From contig NZ_JXKD01000009.1 in the NCBI RefSeq assembly GCF_001885765.1, positions 1 to 64,000 on the forward strand: 64,000 nt of DNA. Reading direction: 5' to 3'. Under the pieces are notes generated by a model. The model had not been told where the DNA came from. It made no database searches and was given only the letters and a program-made list of their open reading frames with translations. Every line of letters begins with the position of its first letter. Position 1 is the first letter of the stretch. The DNA is from Enterococcus aquimarinus (GTDB lineage: Bacteria; Bacillota; Bacilli; Lactobacillales; Enterococcaceae). Below, piece by piece: positions 57,197-64,000 of the stretch. The translations under genes were made by a program, and so were the position numbers.

Positions 57197-57861
57197 TATT
57201 CCTGCTCTTCACCAAAATACTGCTGACACTGTTCGATGGTTAATAGCGATAAATCACGGATAATCCCATCGGCTTCACGCAAGTCTTGTTTGGTAAATGC
57301 GGGATTTTCAAAACCAAGGCACACCATGCCTGCAGCTTTTGCGGCTTTAACGCCATTGACAGCATCTTCAATTACCAAGGCCGTCTCCGGTTTCACGCCT
57401 AATGCATCAGCAGCCTTCAAAAAGACATCTGGGAAGGGTTTTGAACGCGCACAGTCTTCTCCTGACACAAGTACCTGGAAATAAGGACGAATCCCTAATG
57501 CGTCGACTGCGAGAGCAATATCTTTATTTGATGAAGAAGAAGCGATTGCTAACGGAATCCCTGCTTCAAACAACCTTTGAATGAGGGTGATTGAACCCGG
57601 AATACTTTTGACAGGTAAATCTTTTCGCATTGCTTGACGAATCGCTTCACCACGCGTGATGCACGCATCAACACTGAGAGGTAAATTAAAATCAGCTTGA
57701 ATTTTAGTCCACATCGTACGTAAGGTCATCCCAAAAAGTTGGTGATGATACGCATCCGGCACTTCAATCCCTTGTTCTCGTAGCATTTGCTGTTTTGACG
57801 CAATCCAAATCGGCTCTGAATCAACAATCACGCCATCCATATCAAAAATAACAGCTTTCAT
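57196..57861 (-). CDS. HAD-family beta-phosphoglucomutase-like phosphatase
   Basis: A 221-residue HAD subfamily IA protein. Motif I is DMDGVIVDSEP (Asp8, Asp10), motif II is IASSSS, the motif III Lys is in RSKPFPDVFL, and motif IV is VIEDAVNGVKAA. The alpha-helical cap between about 15 and 85 is typical of beta-PGM and 2-deoxyglucose-6-phosphatases. Substrate not assignable. AAGGGAG precedes the ATG. Confidence 0.88.
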   Translation of the reverse strand: MKAVIFDMDGVIVDSEPIWIASKQQMLREQGIEVPDAYHHQLFGMTLRTMWTKIQADFNLPLSVDACITRGEAIRQAMRKDLPVKSIPGSITLIQRLFEAGIPLAIASSSSNKDIALAVDALGIRPYFQVLVSGEDCARSKPFPDVFLKAADALGVKPETALVIEDAVNGVKAAKAAGMVCLGFENPAFTKQDLREADGIIRDLSLLTIEQCQQYFGEEQE

Positions 57862-57898
57862 TCTTGTGAACTCCCTTCTATTTCTAGCATATCGTTAT

Positions 57899-57944
57899 AA
57901 AAAACGCTCCAAACTCTATCCTATCAAGAGTTTGGAGCGTTTTA
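57899..57944 (-). terminator. Terminator of the rplU-prp-rpmA operon
   Basis: A perfect 12-bp stem (57905-57916 with 57928-57939, CGCTCCAAACTC arms) with A4/T4 extensions and a following U-run on the minus strand. Confidence 0.92.
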
Positions 57945-57953
57945 TTTTGTTTT

Positions 57954-58247
57954 TTAAGCTTCTACTGCTACTGGGTAAACTGATACTTGCTTTTTATCGC
58001 GGCCTTTACGTTCGAAACGTACGACACCATCGATTTTAGCGAATAATGTATCATCTCCACCAATACCTACGTTAGCGCCTGGATGGATTTTAGTACCACG
58101 TTGACGGTAAAGGATTGATCCACCTGTAACGGTTTGACCATCAGCACGTTTAGAACCTAAACGTTTTGATTGTGAGTCACGTCCGTTAGATGTAGAACCT
58201 CCACCTTTTTTCGTAGCGAAGAATTGTAAATTCATTTTCATTAACAT
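57954..58247 (-). CDS. rpmA: 50S ribosomal protein L27
   Basis: A 97-residue L27. The N terminus [18 protein letters not shown] carries the Firmicute pre-sequence that ends at ...LQFF and is removed by the Prp protease before assembly. [20 protein letters not shown] is the conserved C-terminal half. The start at 58247 is eight nt after AGGAGG. Encoded directly after prp. Confidence 0.96.
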   Translation of the reverse strand: MLMKMNLQFFATKKGGGSTSNGRDSQSKRLGSKRADGQTVTGGSILYRQRGTKIHPGANVGIGGDDTLFAKIDGVVRFERKGRDKKQVSVYPVAVEA

Positions 58248-58259
58248 GAAATGCACCTC

Positions 58260-58604
58260 CTACTGTTTTGTTAATGTTTCCACTTGGATCGATTCGCTAT
58301 TCTCTTCTTGAACTGATTGGAGACCTAGCAATAAATTTTCTAATAAAATTTGTGTGATGTTTGTTTGCTCTTGCGTCATGTTACTTGGGATTTCAACATA
58401 AAGTTGACCCCCTTCAGTATCATCAGCGTCAATTAGCGGTTTTACTCCAGCTAAAGCTTCAATCCCATTAACGGTATTGATCGCTAAAGCAGAAACTGCG
58501 GCACAAACAATATCACTGCCATATTCACCTGCGTCCGCATGACCAGTTAGCTCAAATGTTTTGATCCGTCCTGAGTCATTGCGTTTAAATGTTCCTTTAA
58601 TCAT
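58260..58604 (-). CDS. prp: L27-processing cysteine protease Prp (YsxB)
   Basis: A 114-residue Prp protease with catalytic His22 (TGHADAGEYGSD) and Cys34 (IVCAAVSAL), the positions known in the staphylococcal enzyme. It cleaves the pre-sequence of L27. It lies between rplU and rpmA as usual. AAGGAC precedes the ATG. The C-terminal Glu/Ser tail is slightly longer than typical. Confidence 0.94.
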   Translation of the reverse strand: MIKGTFKRNDSGRIKTFELTGHADAGEYGSDIVCAAVSALAINTVNGIEALAGVKPLIDADDTEGGQLYVEIPSNMTQEQTNITQILLENLLLGLQSVQEENSESIQVETLTKQ

Positions 58605-58626
58605 AGCTCGTCCTTACTTTAACTTA

Positions 58627-58935
58627 TTATGCGTTAATTGCATCGATAACTACTTTTGTATACGGTTGACGATGACCTTGTTTACGGTGTGAACCTTTTT
58701 TAGGTTTGTATTTGTAAGTGACAACTTTCTTTTGTTTACCGTGTTTCTCCACAGTTCCCTCAACAGTTGCTCCTACGATTGTTGGCGCACCTACTTTTGT
58801 TGATTCGCCACCTACTAAGATTACCTCTTCAAAAGTCACTTTGTCGCCAGCTTCTACGTTTAATTTTTCAACGTAAATTGCTTGACCTACTTCAACTTTT
58901 ACTTGTTTACCACCAGTTTTGATAATTGCGTACAT
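58627..58935 (-). CDS. rplU: 50S ribosomal protein L21
   Basis: A 102-residue L21 starting [18 protein letters not shown] and containing [13 protein letters not shown] near the C terminus. The ATG at 58935 is 11 nt after AGGAGG; an upstream in-frame GTG lies inside the site. First gene of rplU-prp-rpmA. Confidence 0.97.
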   Translation of the reverse strand: MYAIIKTGGKQVKVEVGQAIYVEKLNVEAGDKVTFEEVILVGGESTKVGAPTIVGATVEGTVEKHGKQKKVVTYKYKPKKGSHRKQGHRQPYTKVVIDAINA

Positions 58936-59042
58936 GCTCTCAAGCACCTCCTTTTATTAGACTTAGACTCGCCATCCTAAGTGACTTACGTTCTTAATAA
59001 CTTATTCTGTGCGGTTGTAGTTGTGGTGCTCACAATTACAAC
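58936..59042 (-). ncRNA. Ribosomal protein L21 leader candidate
   Basis: A leader of about 100 nt precedes rplU. A small stem (58961-58966 with 58977-58982, ACTTAG/CTAAGT) encloses GATGGCGAGT, and further stems lie upstream. Firmicute rplU operons carry a conserved L21 leader at this place. I could not compare it with the family model. Confidence 0.5.
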
Positions 59043-59048
59043 AATCCA

Positions 59049-59077
59049 ATACTAGCAAAAAGTTACACCTGAGTCAA
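59049..59077 (-). promoter_or_regulatory. Promoter of rplU-prp-rpmA
   Basis: TTGACT (complement of 59072-59077), a 17-bp spacer, then TGCTAGTAT with the -10 TAGTAT (59049-59054). A strong sigma-70 promoter with an extended -10. It overlaps the region just after the leuD stop. Confidence 0.75.
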
Positions 59078-59104
59078 CAAAAACTTGTTAAAAAAGGCAT
59101 TTTT

Positions 59105-59698
59105 TTAGTTTATTTGCCAATAACTTGGAATCGTTGCTTCATATGCGGTGATTTTATCAGCTTCCATTAAGGTTTCACCAATTTCATCTAACCCATTCAC
59201 GAGACGGTGTTTCCAGCTGCTGTCAATTTCAAAAGAATACGCGTGATCGTGTGTTTTGACGAGTTGATTCACCAAATCAATTTCAATGAGTGCTGCTGGT
59301 GATAGTTTTGCTAATTCAGCGACTTGTGCTTTGGATAATTCAATCGGGAGTAAGCCATTTTTCACGGCATTCATATAGAAGATATCACTATAACTTTCAG
59401 CAATGACTGCTTTAAAGCCATAATCCATCAACGCCCATGCCGCATGTTCGCGCGAAGAACCCGAACCAAAGTTTTCCCCACTAATTAAGATTGTTGCTTC
59501 TTGGTATTCAGGGAAATTCAACACAAATTCAGGATTTAAACGCCGATCTCTTAAGTAGCGCCAATCATCAAATAAAAACTCACCAAAGCCTGTTTTCTCA
59601 ATCCTTTTTAAATAAGTTTTTGGAATAATTTGATCCGTATCTAAATTATCATTCATAAATGGCACAGTTTTTCCTTGGTATTGTGTAAAAGCCTCCAT
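59105..59698 (-). CDS. leuD: 3-isopropylmalate dehydratase small subunit
   Basis: A 197-residue swivel-domain subunit of isopropylmalate isomerase. NDNLDTDQIIPKTYLK and ENFGSGSSREHAAWAL are the family motifs. It completes the [4Fe-4S] enzyme with LeuC. The ATG immediately follows the leuC stop, with AGAGGTG inside leuC as ribosome binding site. No clear terminator follows. Confidence 0.96.
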   Translation of the reverse strand: MEAFTQYQGKTVPFMNDNLDTDQIIPKTYLKRIEKTGFGEFLFDDWRYLRDRRLNPEFVLNFPEYQEATILISGENFGSGSSREHAAWALMDYGFKAVIAESYSDIFYMNAVKNGLLPIELSKAQVAELAKLSPAALIEIDLVNQLVKTHDHAYSFEIDSSWKHRLVNGLDEIGETLMEADKITAYEATIPSYWQIN

Positions 59699-61081
59699 CT
59701 ATATCACCTCTTTCATGACTTGACGAACATCCACAAACTGCCCGTGAATCGCAGCTAATGCCGCCATTGCAGGAGAACAAAGATGGGTCCGCGCATTTTT
59801 ACCTTGACGACCGACAAAATTTCGATTGGACGTTGAGGCACAGTGAATCCCCTCAGGTACTTTATCAGGATTCATTCCTAGACACATCGAACAACCGGGT
59901 TCCCGCCACTCAAAGCCTGCATCTAAGAAAATCTGATCTAAGCCAATTTTCTCAGCGGCTTGGCGAACCGGTCGTGAACCAGGAACGACAATCGCAGTCA
60001 CGCCTTCTTTGACGGTTTTTCCTTTAATAAAACGAGCAGCTTCTTCCAAATCGGAAAGACGGCCATTCGTACACGATCCGATAAACACATACTCAATCGG
60101 AATATCCGACGCGACTTGACCAGGCTGTAAATCCATATAGTCATAGGCTTGTTGATCGTTATGATCTTTAATCGCTGGAAACGGCATTTCAATCGATACG
60201 CCCATCTCAGGATTGGTTCCCCACGTAATATACGGCGCTAATTGATCGGCTTCAAGAGTCAATACTTTGTCAAATGCAGACTCATCATCTGTGTAGAGTG
60301 TTTGCCAATCGGCTACAGCTGCCTCAAAATCAACAGGTGCATACTCTCTGCCTTTCACATATTCAAAGGTTTTGGCGTCTGGCGCCATCATGCCAATTTT
60401 AGCGCCTCCTTCAATCGACATATTACAAATAGTCATTCGTTCTTCCATGGTCAGATTTTGCACGGTATCACCATAAAATTCCACTGCATACCCGACCCCA
60501 AAGTCCACCCCATATGTCGCAATCAAAGCTAAGATAATATCTTTTGCATAAACGCCTGGTTGTAATTCCCCAGTAATTTTAACGCCCATGCGTTTTGGTT
60601 TTTTTTGCCAAAGCGTTTGCGTCGCCAGCACGTGCTCAACCTCGCTTGTCCCAATCCCAAAGGCAATCGCACCAAATGCACCATGCGTTGCTGTATGAGA
60701 GTCGCCACACACAATCGTTTTACCTGGTTGCGTTAAGCCGACTTCTGGTCCGACCATATGAACAATTCCTTGGCGCTGTGAGCCATTGTCACACAACGTA
60801 ATTTTAAATTCCTCACAGTTTGTGCGTAAAGTATCCATTTGTTTTTTCGACACTAAATCCGTAATCGTAAAAATATCTTTTGTTGGCACATTATGATCCA
60901 TCGTTCCAAACGTTTTATCTGGTCGACGAACTGAACGACCTGCCATTCGTAATCCTTCAAAGGCTTGAGGAGAAGTTACTTCATGAATCATTTGTAAATC
61001 AATATAAATTAATTGCGCTTCACCTGCTGCGCCATCGACAACATGTCGTTCCCAAACTTTATCAAATAGTGTTTTTGCCAT
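59699..61081 (-). CDS. leuC: 3-isopropylmalate dehydratase large subunit
   Basis: A 460-residue aconitase-family subunit. Iron-sulfur Cys ligands are in IGSCTNGR and in [12 protein letters not shown] (two Cys). [22 protein letters not shown] is the signature. GGAGAGGAG lies before the ATG, overlapping the leuB end. It isomerises 2- to 3-isopropylmalate with LeuD. Confidence 0.97.
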   Translation of the reverse strand: MAKTLFDKVWERHVVDGAAGEAQLIYIDLQMIHEVTSPQAFEGLRMAGRSVRRPDKTFGTMDHNVPTKDIFTITDLVSKKQMDTLRTNCEEFKITLCDNGSQRQGIVHMVGPEVGLTQPGKTIVCGDSHTATHGAFGAIAFGIGTSEVEHVLATQTLWQKKPKRMGVKITGELQPGVYAKDIILALIATYGVDFGVGYAVEFYGDTVQNLTMEERMTICNMSIEGGAKIGMMAPDAKTFEYVKGREYAPVDFEAAVADWQTLYTDDESAFDKVLTLEADQLAPYITWGTNPEMGVSIEMPFPAIKDHNDQQAYDYMDLQPGQVASDIPIEYVFIGSCTNGRLSDLEEAARFIKGKTVKEGVTAIVVPGSRPVRQAAEKIGLDQIFLDAGFEWREPGCSMCLGMNPDKVPEGIHCASTSNRNFVGRQGKNARTHLCSPAMAALAAIHGQFVDVRQVMKEVI

Positions 61082-61083
61082 TC

Positions 61084-62139
61084 TTATTTCTCCTCTCCTT
61101 GTATTCGTTGAATCACTGCTTGCGTAAACGCACTTGTACTTGCTGTTCCACCTAAATCACTCGTTAACAAACCCGCTTCCATGGTCGCAAAACAAGCCTC
61201 TTCGATTTGATCAGCCATTGTTTCTAACCCAAAAGATTGACGGAGCATTAAACTCGCCGATAACATCATTGAAACTGGATTGGCACTATTTTGACCCGCA
61301 ATATCAGGTGCTGAGCCATGAATCGGTTCGTATAGCGCAATGCCCGTTTCGCCGTAACTAGCACTTGGTAAGACCCCTAATGTGCCCGGTAACACGGACG
61401 CCTCATCACTTAAGATGTCACCAAATAAGTTTTCTGTCACAATGACATCAAATGCACGCGGGTTTTGAATGATTTTCATCGCGGCTGAATCGACATATTG
61501 ATGACTAAGCGTACAATCTGGAAATTCGAGGGCCACTTCTTCTGCTACGCGACGCCATAATTTACTCGTTGCTAAAACGTTGGCTTTATCCACAGATAAG
61601 ACTTGTTTTTTTCTGCCTTGAGCAATTTTGAATGCTTGGCGCATAATTTGCCGAATTTCGGCTTCATGATAATAATTCGTGTCATACGCTTCTGTGTCTC
61701 CTAGAAAACGTGGTTCCCCGAAGTACATGCCACTTGTGAGTTCCCGGACAATGACAAAGTCTGTCCCTTTAATAATTTCTTCTTTAATCGGCGAGCGATC
61801 CAACAAAACATCTGGTACGGTAATCGGTCGAATATTGGCAAATAATTTCAAGGCTTTGCGTAGAGCGAGTAATCCTTTCTCAGGTGTGTTCTCAACGTTT
61901 TCCCATTTCGGTCCGCCAATAGCGCCTAATAAAATCGCATCAGCTGATTCACAAGCTTCAAGCGTTGATTTTGGAAAAGGCTCACCACAAGAATCAATCG
62001 CGGCACCACCAAAGTCATGTGCTTCAAAGGTAAAGGTGACCTCGCTCTTTTGGGTGATGACTTCTAACACTTCTAAAGCACTCGCCATAATTTCTGGTCC
62101 AATACCATCTCCGGCTAATACAACAATCTTCTTTTCCAT
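61084..62139 (-). CDS. leuB: 3-isopropylmalate dehydrogenase
   Basis: A 351-residue NAD-dependent enzyme. [15 protein letters not shown] at the N terminus, [12 protein letters not shown] (substrate Arg), [10 protein letters not shown] and [24 protein letters not shown] are the family motifs. It overlaps the leuA stop by one base; GGAGGAA lies in the leuA end. Confidence 0.97.
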   Translation of the reverse strand: MEKKIVVLAGDGIGPEIMASALEVLEVITQKSEVTFTFEAHDFGGAAIDSCGEPFPKSTLEACESADAILLGAIGGPKWENVENTPEKGLLALRKALKLFANIRPITVPDVLLDRSPIKEEIIKGTDFVIVRELTSGMYFGEPRFLGDTEAYDTNYYHEAEIRQIMRQAFKIAQGRKKQVLSVDKANVLATSKLWRRVAEEVALEFPDCTLSHQYVDSAAMKIIQNPRAFDVIVTENLFGDILSDEASVLPGTLGVLPSASYGETGIALYEPIHGSAPDIAGQNSANPVSMMLSASLMLRQSFGLETMADQIEEACFATMEAGLLTSDLGGTASTSAFTQAVIQRIQGEEK

Positions 62140-63659
62140 TATCTTTCCTCCGCTTCTTTCAATTGACTACTTGCCGTTATATAGGCTTTGGCGGAAGCTT
62201 GTAGGACATCAAAGTCAACCCCTACGCCATTCGTCTGTTTTTGTTTATTTTTATCTTCTAGTGTTACATAGACTTCGGCTTGGGCATCTTCACCACTCGT
62301 TAATGCGTTAATTTCATAACGAACCAGTTGCGGTTTATGTTGAAAAATCTGATCGATTGCATTATAGATTGCCTGAATACTGCCCGATCCAATCGCCGAT
62401 GACGTTAAAATTTCGCCTGCTTTTGTTTTGAGCGAAACAATCGCTCCTTGCAAGCCATTTGAAACATATTGTAGTTGGAGTGCTTCTAAGTGACAGTTTA
62501 CCTTTTCTTGACGAATATCATCGACTACTAACGCCATCAAATCTTCATCACTCACTTGTTTCTTTTTATCCGCTAATTGCTTAAAGGATTTAAATAATTG
62601 CGCTAAATGCTCCCCTTCTAATTGATACCCGAGTGCTTCCATTTTTGTCGCAAACGCATGTCGACCAGATAATTTTCCAAGTGGCAACGAGTTGGTCTGC
62701 ACACCAACTAATTGCGGCGTAATAATTTCATAAGTTTCAGGATTTTTTAACACGCCATCTTGGTGAATGCCTGATTCGTGGGCATAGGCGTTACCACCAA
62801 TCACTGCTTTATTTTTTGGAACGTTAATCCCGGATAAACGAGCCACTAAATCACTGGTGCGCTTCGTTTCTTGTAATTGAATCGCTGAGTTCGCCTCGTA
62901 AAAGTCTTTGCGAATGTGTAAAGCCACCGCGACTTCTTCGAGTGCAGTATTTCCTGCTCGCTCACCGATCCCGTTGACTGAACCTTCCACACGATTGGCA
63001 CCATTTTCAATCGCTGCAAGCGCATTAGCCGTAGCCATGCCTAAATCGTCGTGGCAATGAGAAGAAAAGATGATTTCTTTTTCACTTTTGATATGACTAA
63101 TTAAATAGGCAAATAATTCACCGTACTGCGTGGGATTCGAGTAACCCACCGTATCTGGGACATTAATAATTGTCGCTCCTGCATCAATCGCCGTTTGAAC
63201 CGCTTCTAGTAAAAAAGCACGTTCGGTTCTCGTCGCATCTTCTGGTGAAAACTGAACTTTTTCAAAGAGCGTCGCGGCATAAGTGACGTGTTCTTTAATC
63301 GACGCTAAGACTTCTTCTGGTGTCATTTTTAATTTATCTTTCATATGAATAGGGCTTGTCGCTAAAAAAACATGAATTTGAGGGTGAACCGCCTCTTTTA
63401 GGGCTTCATAAGCCCGATCGATATCTTGTCGTTGACAGCGTGCCAGTCCTACGACTGTTGCTTTTGTCAAGACTGCTGCGATGCTTTTAACGGCTTCAAA
63501 ATCGCCGGGAGAAGCAATCGGGAATCCCGCTTCAATCGCATCGACACCCCATTTTTCAAGTTGCAGGGCTATCTGAACTTTTTCTCTTGTATTAAAATTG
63601 ACACCTGGCGTTTGTTCGCCATCTCTTAAGGAAGTGTCAAAAAATTGAATTGTGCGCAT
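62139..63659 (-). CDS. leuA: 2-isopropylmalate synthase
   Basis: A 506-residue enzyme for the first committed step of leucine synthesis. The TIM barrel begins [19 protein letters not shown] and includes [14 protein letters not shown] and [14 protein letters not shown]. The C-terminal LeuA dimer (about 375-500) is the leucine feedback domain. AAAGGAG precedes the ATG. First structural gene of leuABCD. Confidence 0.97.
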   Translation of the reverse strand: MRTIQFFDTSLRDGEQTPGVNFNTREKVQIALQLEKWGVDAIEAGFPIASPGDFEAVKSIAAVLTKATVVGLARCQRQDIDRAYEALKEAVHPQIHVFLATSPIHMKDKLKMTPEEVLASIKEHVTYAATLFEKVQFSPEDATRTERAFLLEAVQTAIDAGATIINVPDTVGYSNPTQYGELFAYLISHIKSEKEIIFSSHCHDDLGMATANALAAIENGANRVEGSVNGIGERAGNTALEEVAVALHIRKDFYEANSAIQLQETKRTSDLVARLSGINVPKNKAVIGGNAYAHESGIHQDGVLKNPETYEIITPQLVGVQTNSLPLGKLSGRHAFATKMEALGYQLEGEHLAQLFKSFKQLADKKKQVSDEDLMALVVDDIRQEKVNCHLEALQLQYVSNGLQGAIVSLKTKAGEILTSSAIGSGSIQAIYNAIDQIFQHKPQLVRYEINALTSGEDAQAEVYVTLEDKNKQKQTNGVGVDFDVLQASAKAYITASSQLKEAEER

Positions 63660-63687
63660 CCGTATCGTCTCCTTTTATTTTAAGTAT

Positions 63688-63762
63688 AAAAAAAGCATTC
63701 CATAAAGATTTTTCTTTATGCAATGCGAACAGAACTCTTTTTTTAACCAGAAAAAAGAGTTC
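63688..63762 (-). promoter_or_regulatory. Transcription attenuator of the leu operon
   Basis: Two hairpins lie between the leader peptide and leuA. The first is a 12-bp stem (63732-63743 with 63751-63762, GAACTCTTTTTT arms) that begins right after the leader stop. The second is a terminator: 13-bp arms with one mismatch (63695-63707 with 63714-63726) followed by U7 on the minus strand. An alternative antiterminator pairing was not resolved by eye. Confidence 0.8.
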
Positions 63763-63763
63763 C

Positions 63764-63829
63764 CTAAAATAATAATAATAAAAATGAATTTTCGACTTGT
63801 ACGTGAACGCTAACCTTTTCTTTTTTCAT
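63764..63829 (-). CDS. leuL: Leucine leader peptide, 21 aa
   Basis: A 21-residue ORF starting ATG at 63829, six nt after AGGTG, and ending SFLLLLF before TAG. The four consecutive Leu codons are all TTA (63770-63781), one codon before the stop codon-proximal Phe. This is the architecture of a ribosome-stalling leader peptide that senses leucyl-tRNA. An upstream ATG at 63835 is in frame but abuts the ribosome binding site. Confidence 0.88.
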   Translation of the reverse strand: MKKEKVSVHVQVENSFLLLLF

Positions 63830-63862
63830 TTTCATCACCTAACCAAAGTTTTCTTAAGTAAG

Positions 63863-63891
63863 AAGATACCCAATTATACAAAAGAAGTCAA
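63863..63891 (-). promoter_or_regulatory. Promoter of the leu operon
   Basis: TTGACT (complement of 63886-63891), a 17-bp spacer and TATCTT (63863-63868) on the minus strand. A TATAAT at 63873-63878 is an alternative -10 without a good -35. Either leaves a leader long enough for the peptide and attenuator. Confidence 0.6.
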
Positions 63892-63903
63892 CCCTTTTGT
63901 TTA

Positions 63904-63918
63904 AATTTTCTGAATATT
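63904..63918. promoter_or_regulatory. CodY-box-like site upstream of leuA
   Basis: AATTTTCTGAATATT matches the CodY consensus AATTTTCWGAAAATT at 14 of 15 positions. It lies 13 bp upstream of the -35 element. Confidence 0.75.
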
Positions 63919-63963
63919 CAATACATATCATCGATTTTTAATAATTAATAACGATTCAAAGTA

Positions 63964-63996
63964 GAAAAAGACCGATAACCACATTGGCTACCGGTC
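63964..63996 (-). terminator. Terminator of a gene beyond the right edge
   Basis: An 11-bp stem with two G-U pairs (63971-63981 with 63985-63995, ACCGGTAGCCA arm on the minus strand) and a following U5 run. It would end a minus-strand transcript coming from outside the window. Confidence 0.75.
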
Positions 63997-64000
63997 CGTT

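Noticed and set aside
1-64000. Prophage, insertion sequences, CRISPR array, toxin-antitoxin pair or defence island
   Set aside because: No integrase, transposase, phage structural gene, spaced repeat array or defence-type gene cluster was found in any frame examined.

Overview
The window is a contiguous chromosomal stretch of a low-to-moderate G+C Firmicute of the order Lactobacillales, most likely Enterococcus or a close relative (Enterococcaceae). This placement is inferred from gene content and order: a dcw cluster without murE/murF/murC/ftsW (mraZ-rsmH-ftsL-pbp-mraY-murD-murG-divIB-ftsA-ftsZ-yggS-sepF-yggT-ylmH-divIVA-ileS), a sigma-54-dependent mannose PTS operon with a LevR/MptR-type activator, an M29 aminopeptidase, a DtxR-type Mn regulator next to zwf, and L27 with a Prp-cleavable N terminus. 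No rRNA, tRNA, CRISPR array, prophage or insertion sequence was seen. Most genes lie on the minus strand.

Layout. 1-2.3 kb (-): ffh, ylxM and a DUF523 gene. 2.4-8.5 kb: the phoPR two-component pair (+) converging on a lone pstS (-), then an aminotransferase, an orphan Phd/YefM-like protein and an orphan CopY repressor. 8.6-12.7 kb: galM and a three-gene ABC importer of unknown substrate, flanked by intergenic repeats. 12.7-20.6 kb: tagO, yihY, map (-), a flavodoxin (+), a TetR regulator (-) divergent from pepS (+), then mntR-like and zwf (+). 20.9-38.6 kb (-): ileS with a T-box leader and the division/wall cluster. 38.7-40.3 kb: a DUF3397 gene (-), corA (+) and a 38-residue DUF4044-type protein (+). 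40.4-49.9 kb (-): recN, argR, a GNAT gene, tlyA, ispA, xseB, xseA, folD, nusB, an Asp23-family gene and a proline peptidase. 50-57 kb (-): mannose PTS operon and its activator. 57.2-59.1 kb (-): a HAD phosphatase/mutase and rplU-prp-rpmA. 59.1-63.9 kb (-): leuABCD with a leader.

The genes mainly serve three programmes: envelope growth and septum formation; translation and RNA/DNA housekeeping; and nutrient-responsive metabolism (phosphate, mannose/glucose, leucine, copper, manganese). Regulation can be read directly in several places. The leu operon has a CodY-box-like site (14/15), a leader peptide with four consecutive Leu codons and an attenuator-like terminator. The mannose PTS has a near-perfect -24/-12 promoter. 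ileS has a T-box. mraZ is preceded by 10-bp-phased TGG repeats. rplU has an L21-type leader.

The most unusual observations are: (i) yggT has no ATG, GTG or TTG start and must begin at an AUU codon behind a strong Shine-Dalgarno sequence; (ii) a roughly 180-bp intergenic repeat family occurs downstream of both galM and zwf, with conserved internal stems and a terminal hairpin; (iii) a 44-bp repeat is spaced exactly 120 bp downstream of tagO; (iv) the leu operon appears to have two-layer control. I did not find a clearly new multi-gene system: this is largely core chromosome.
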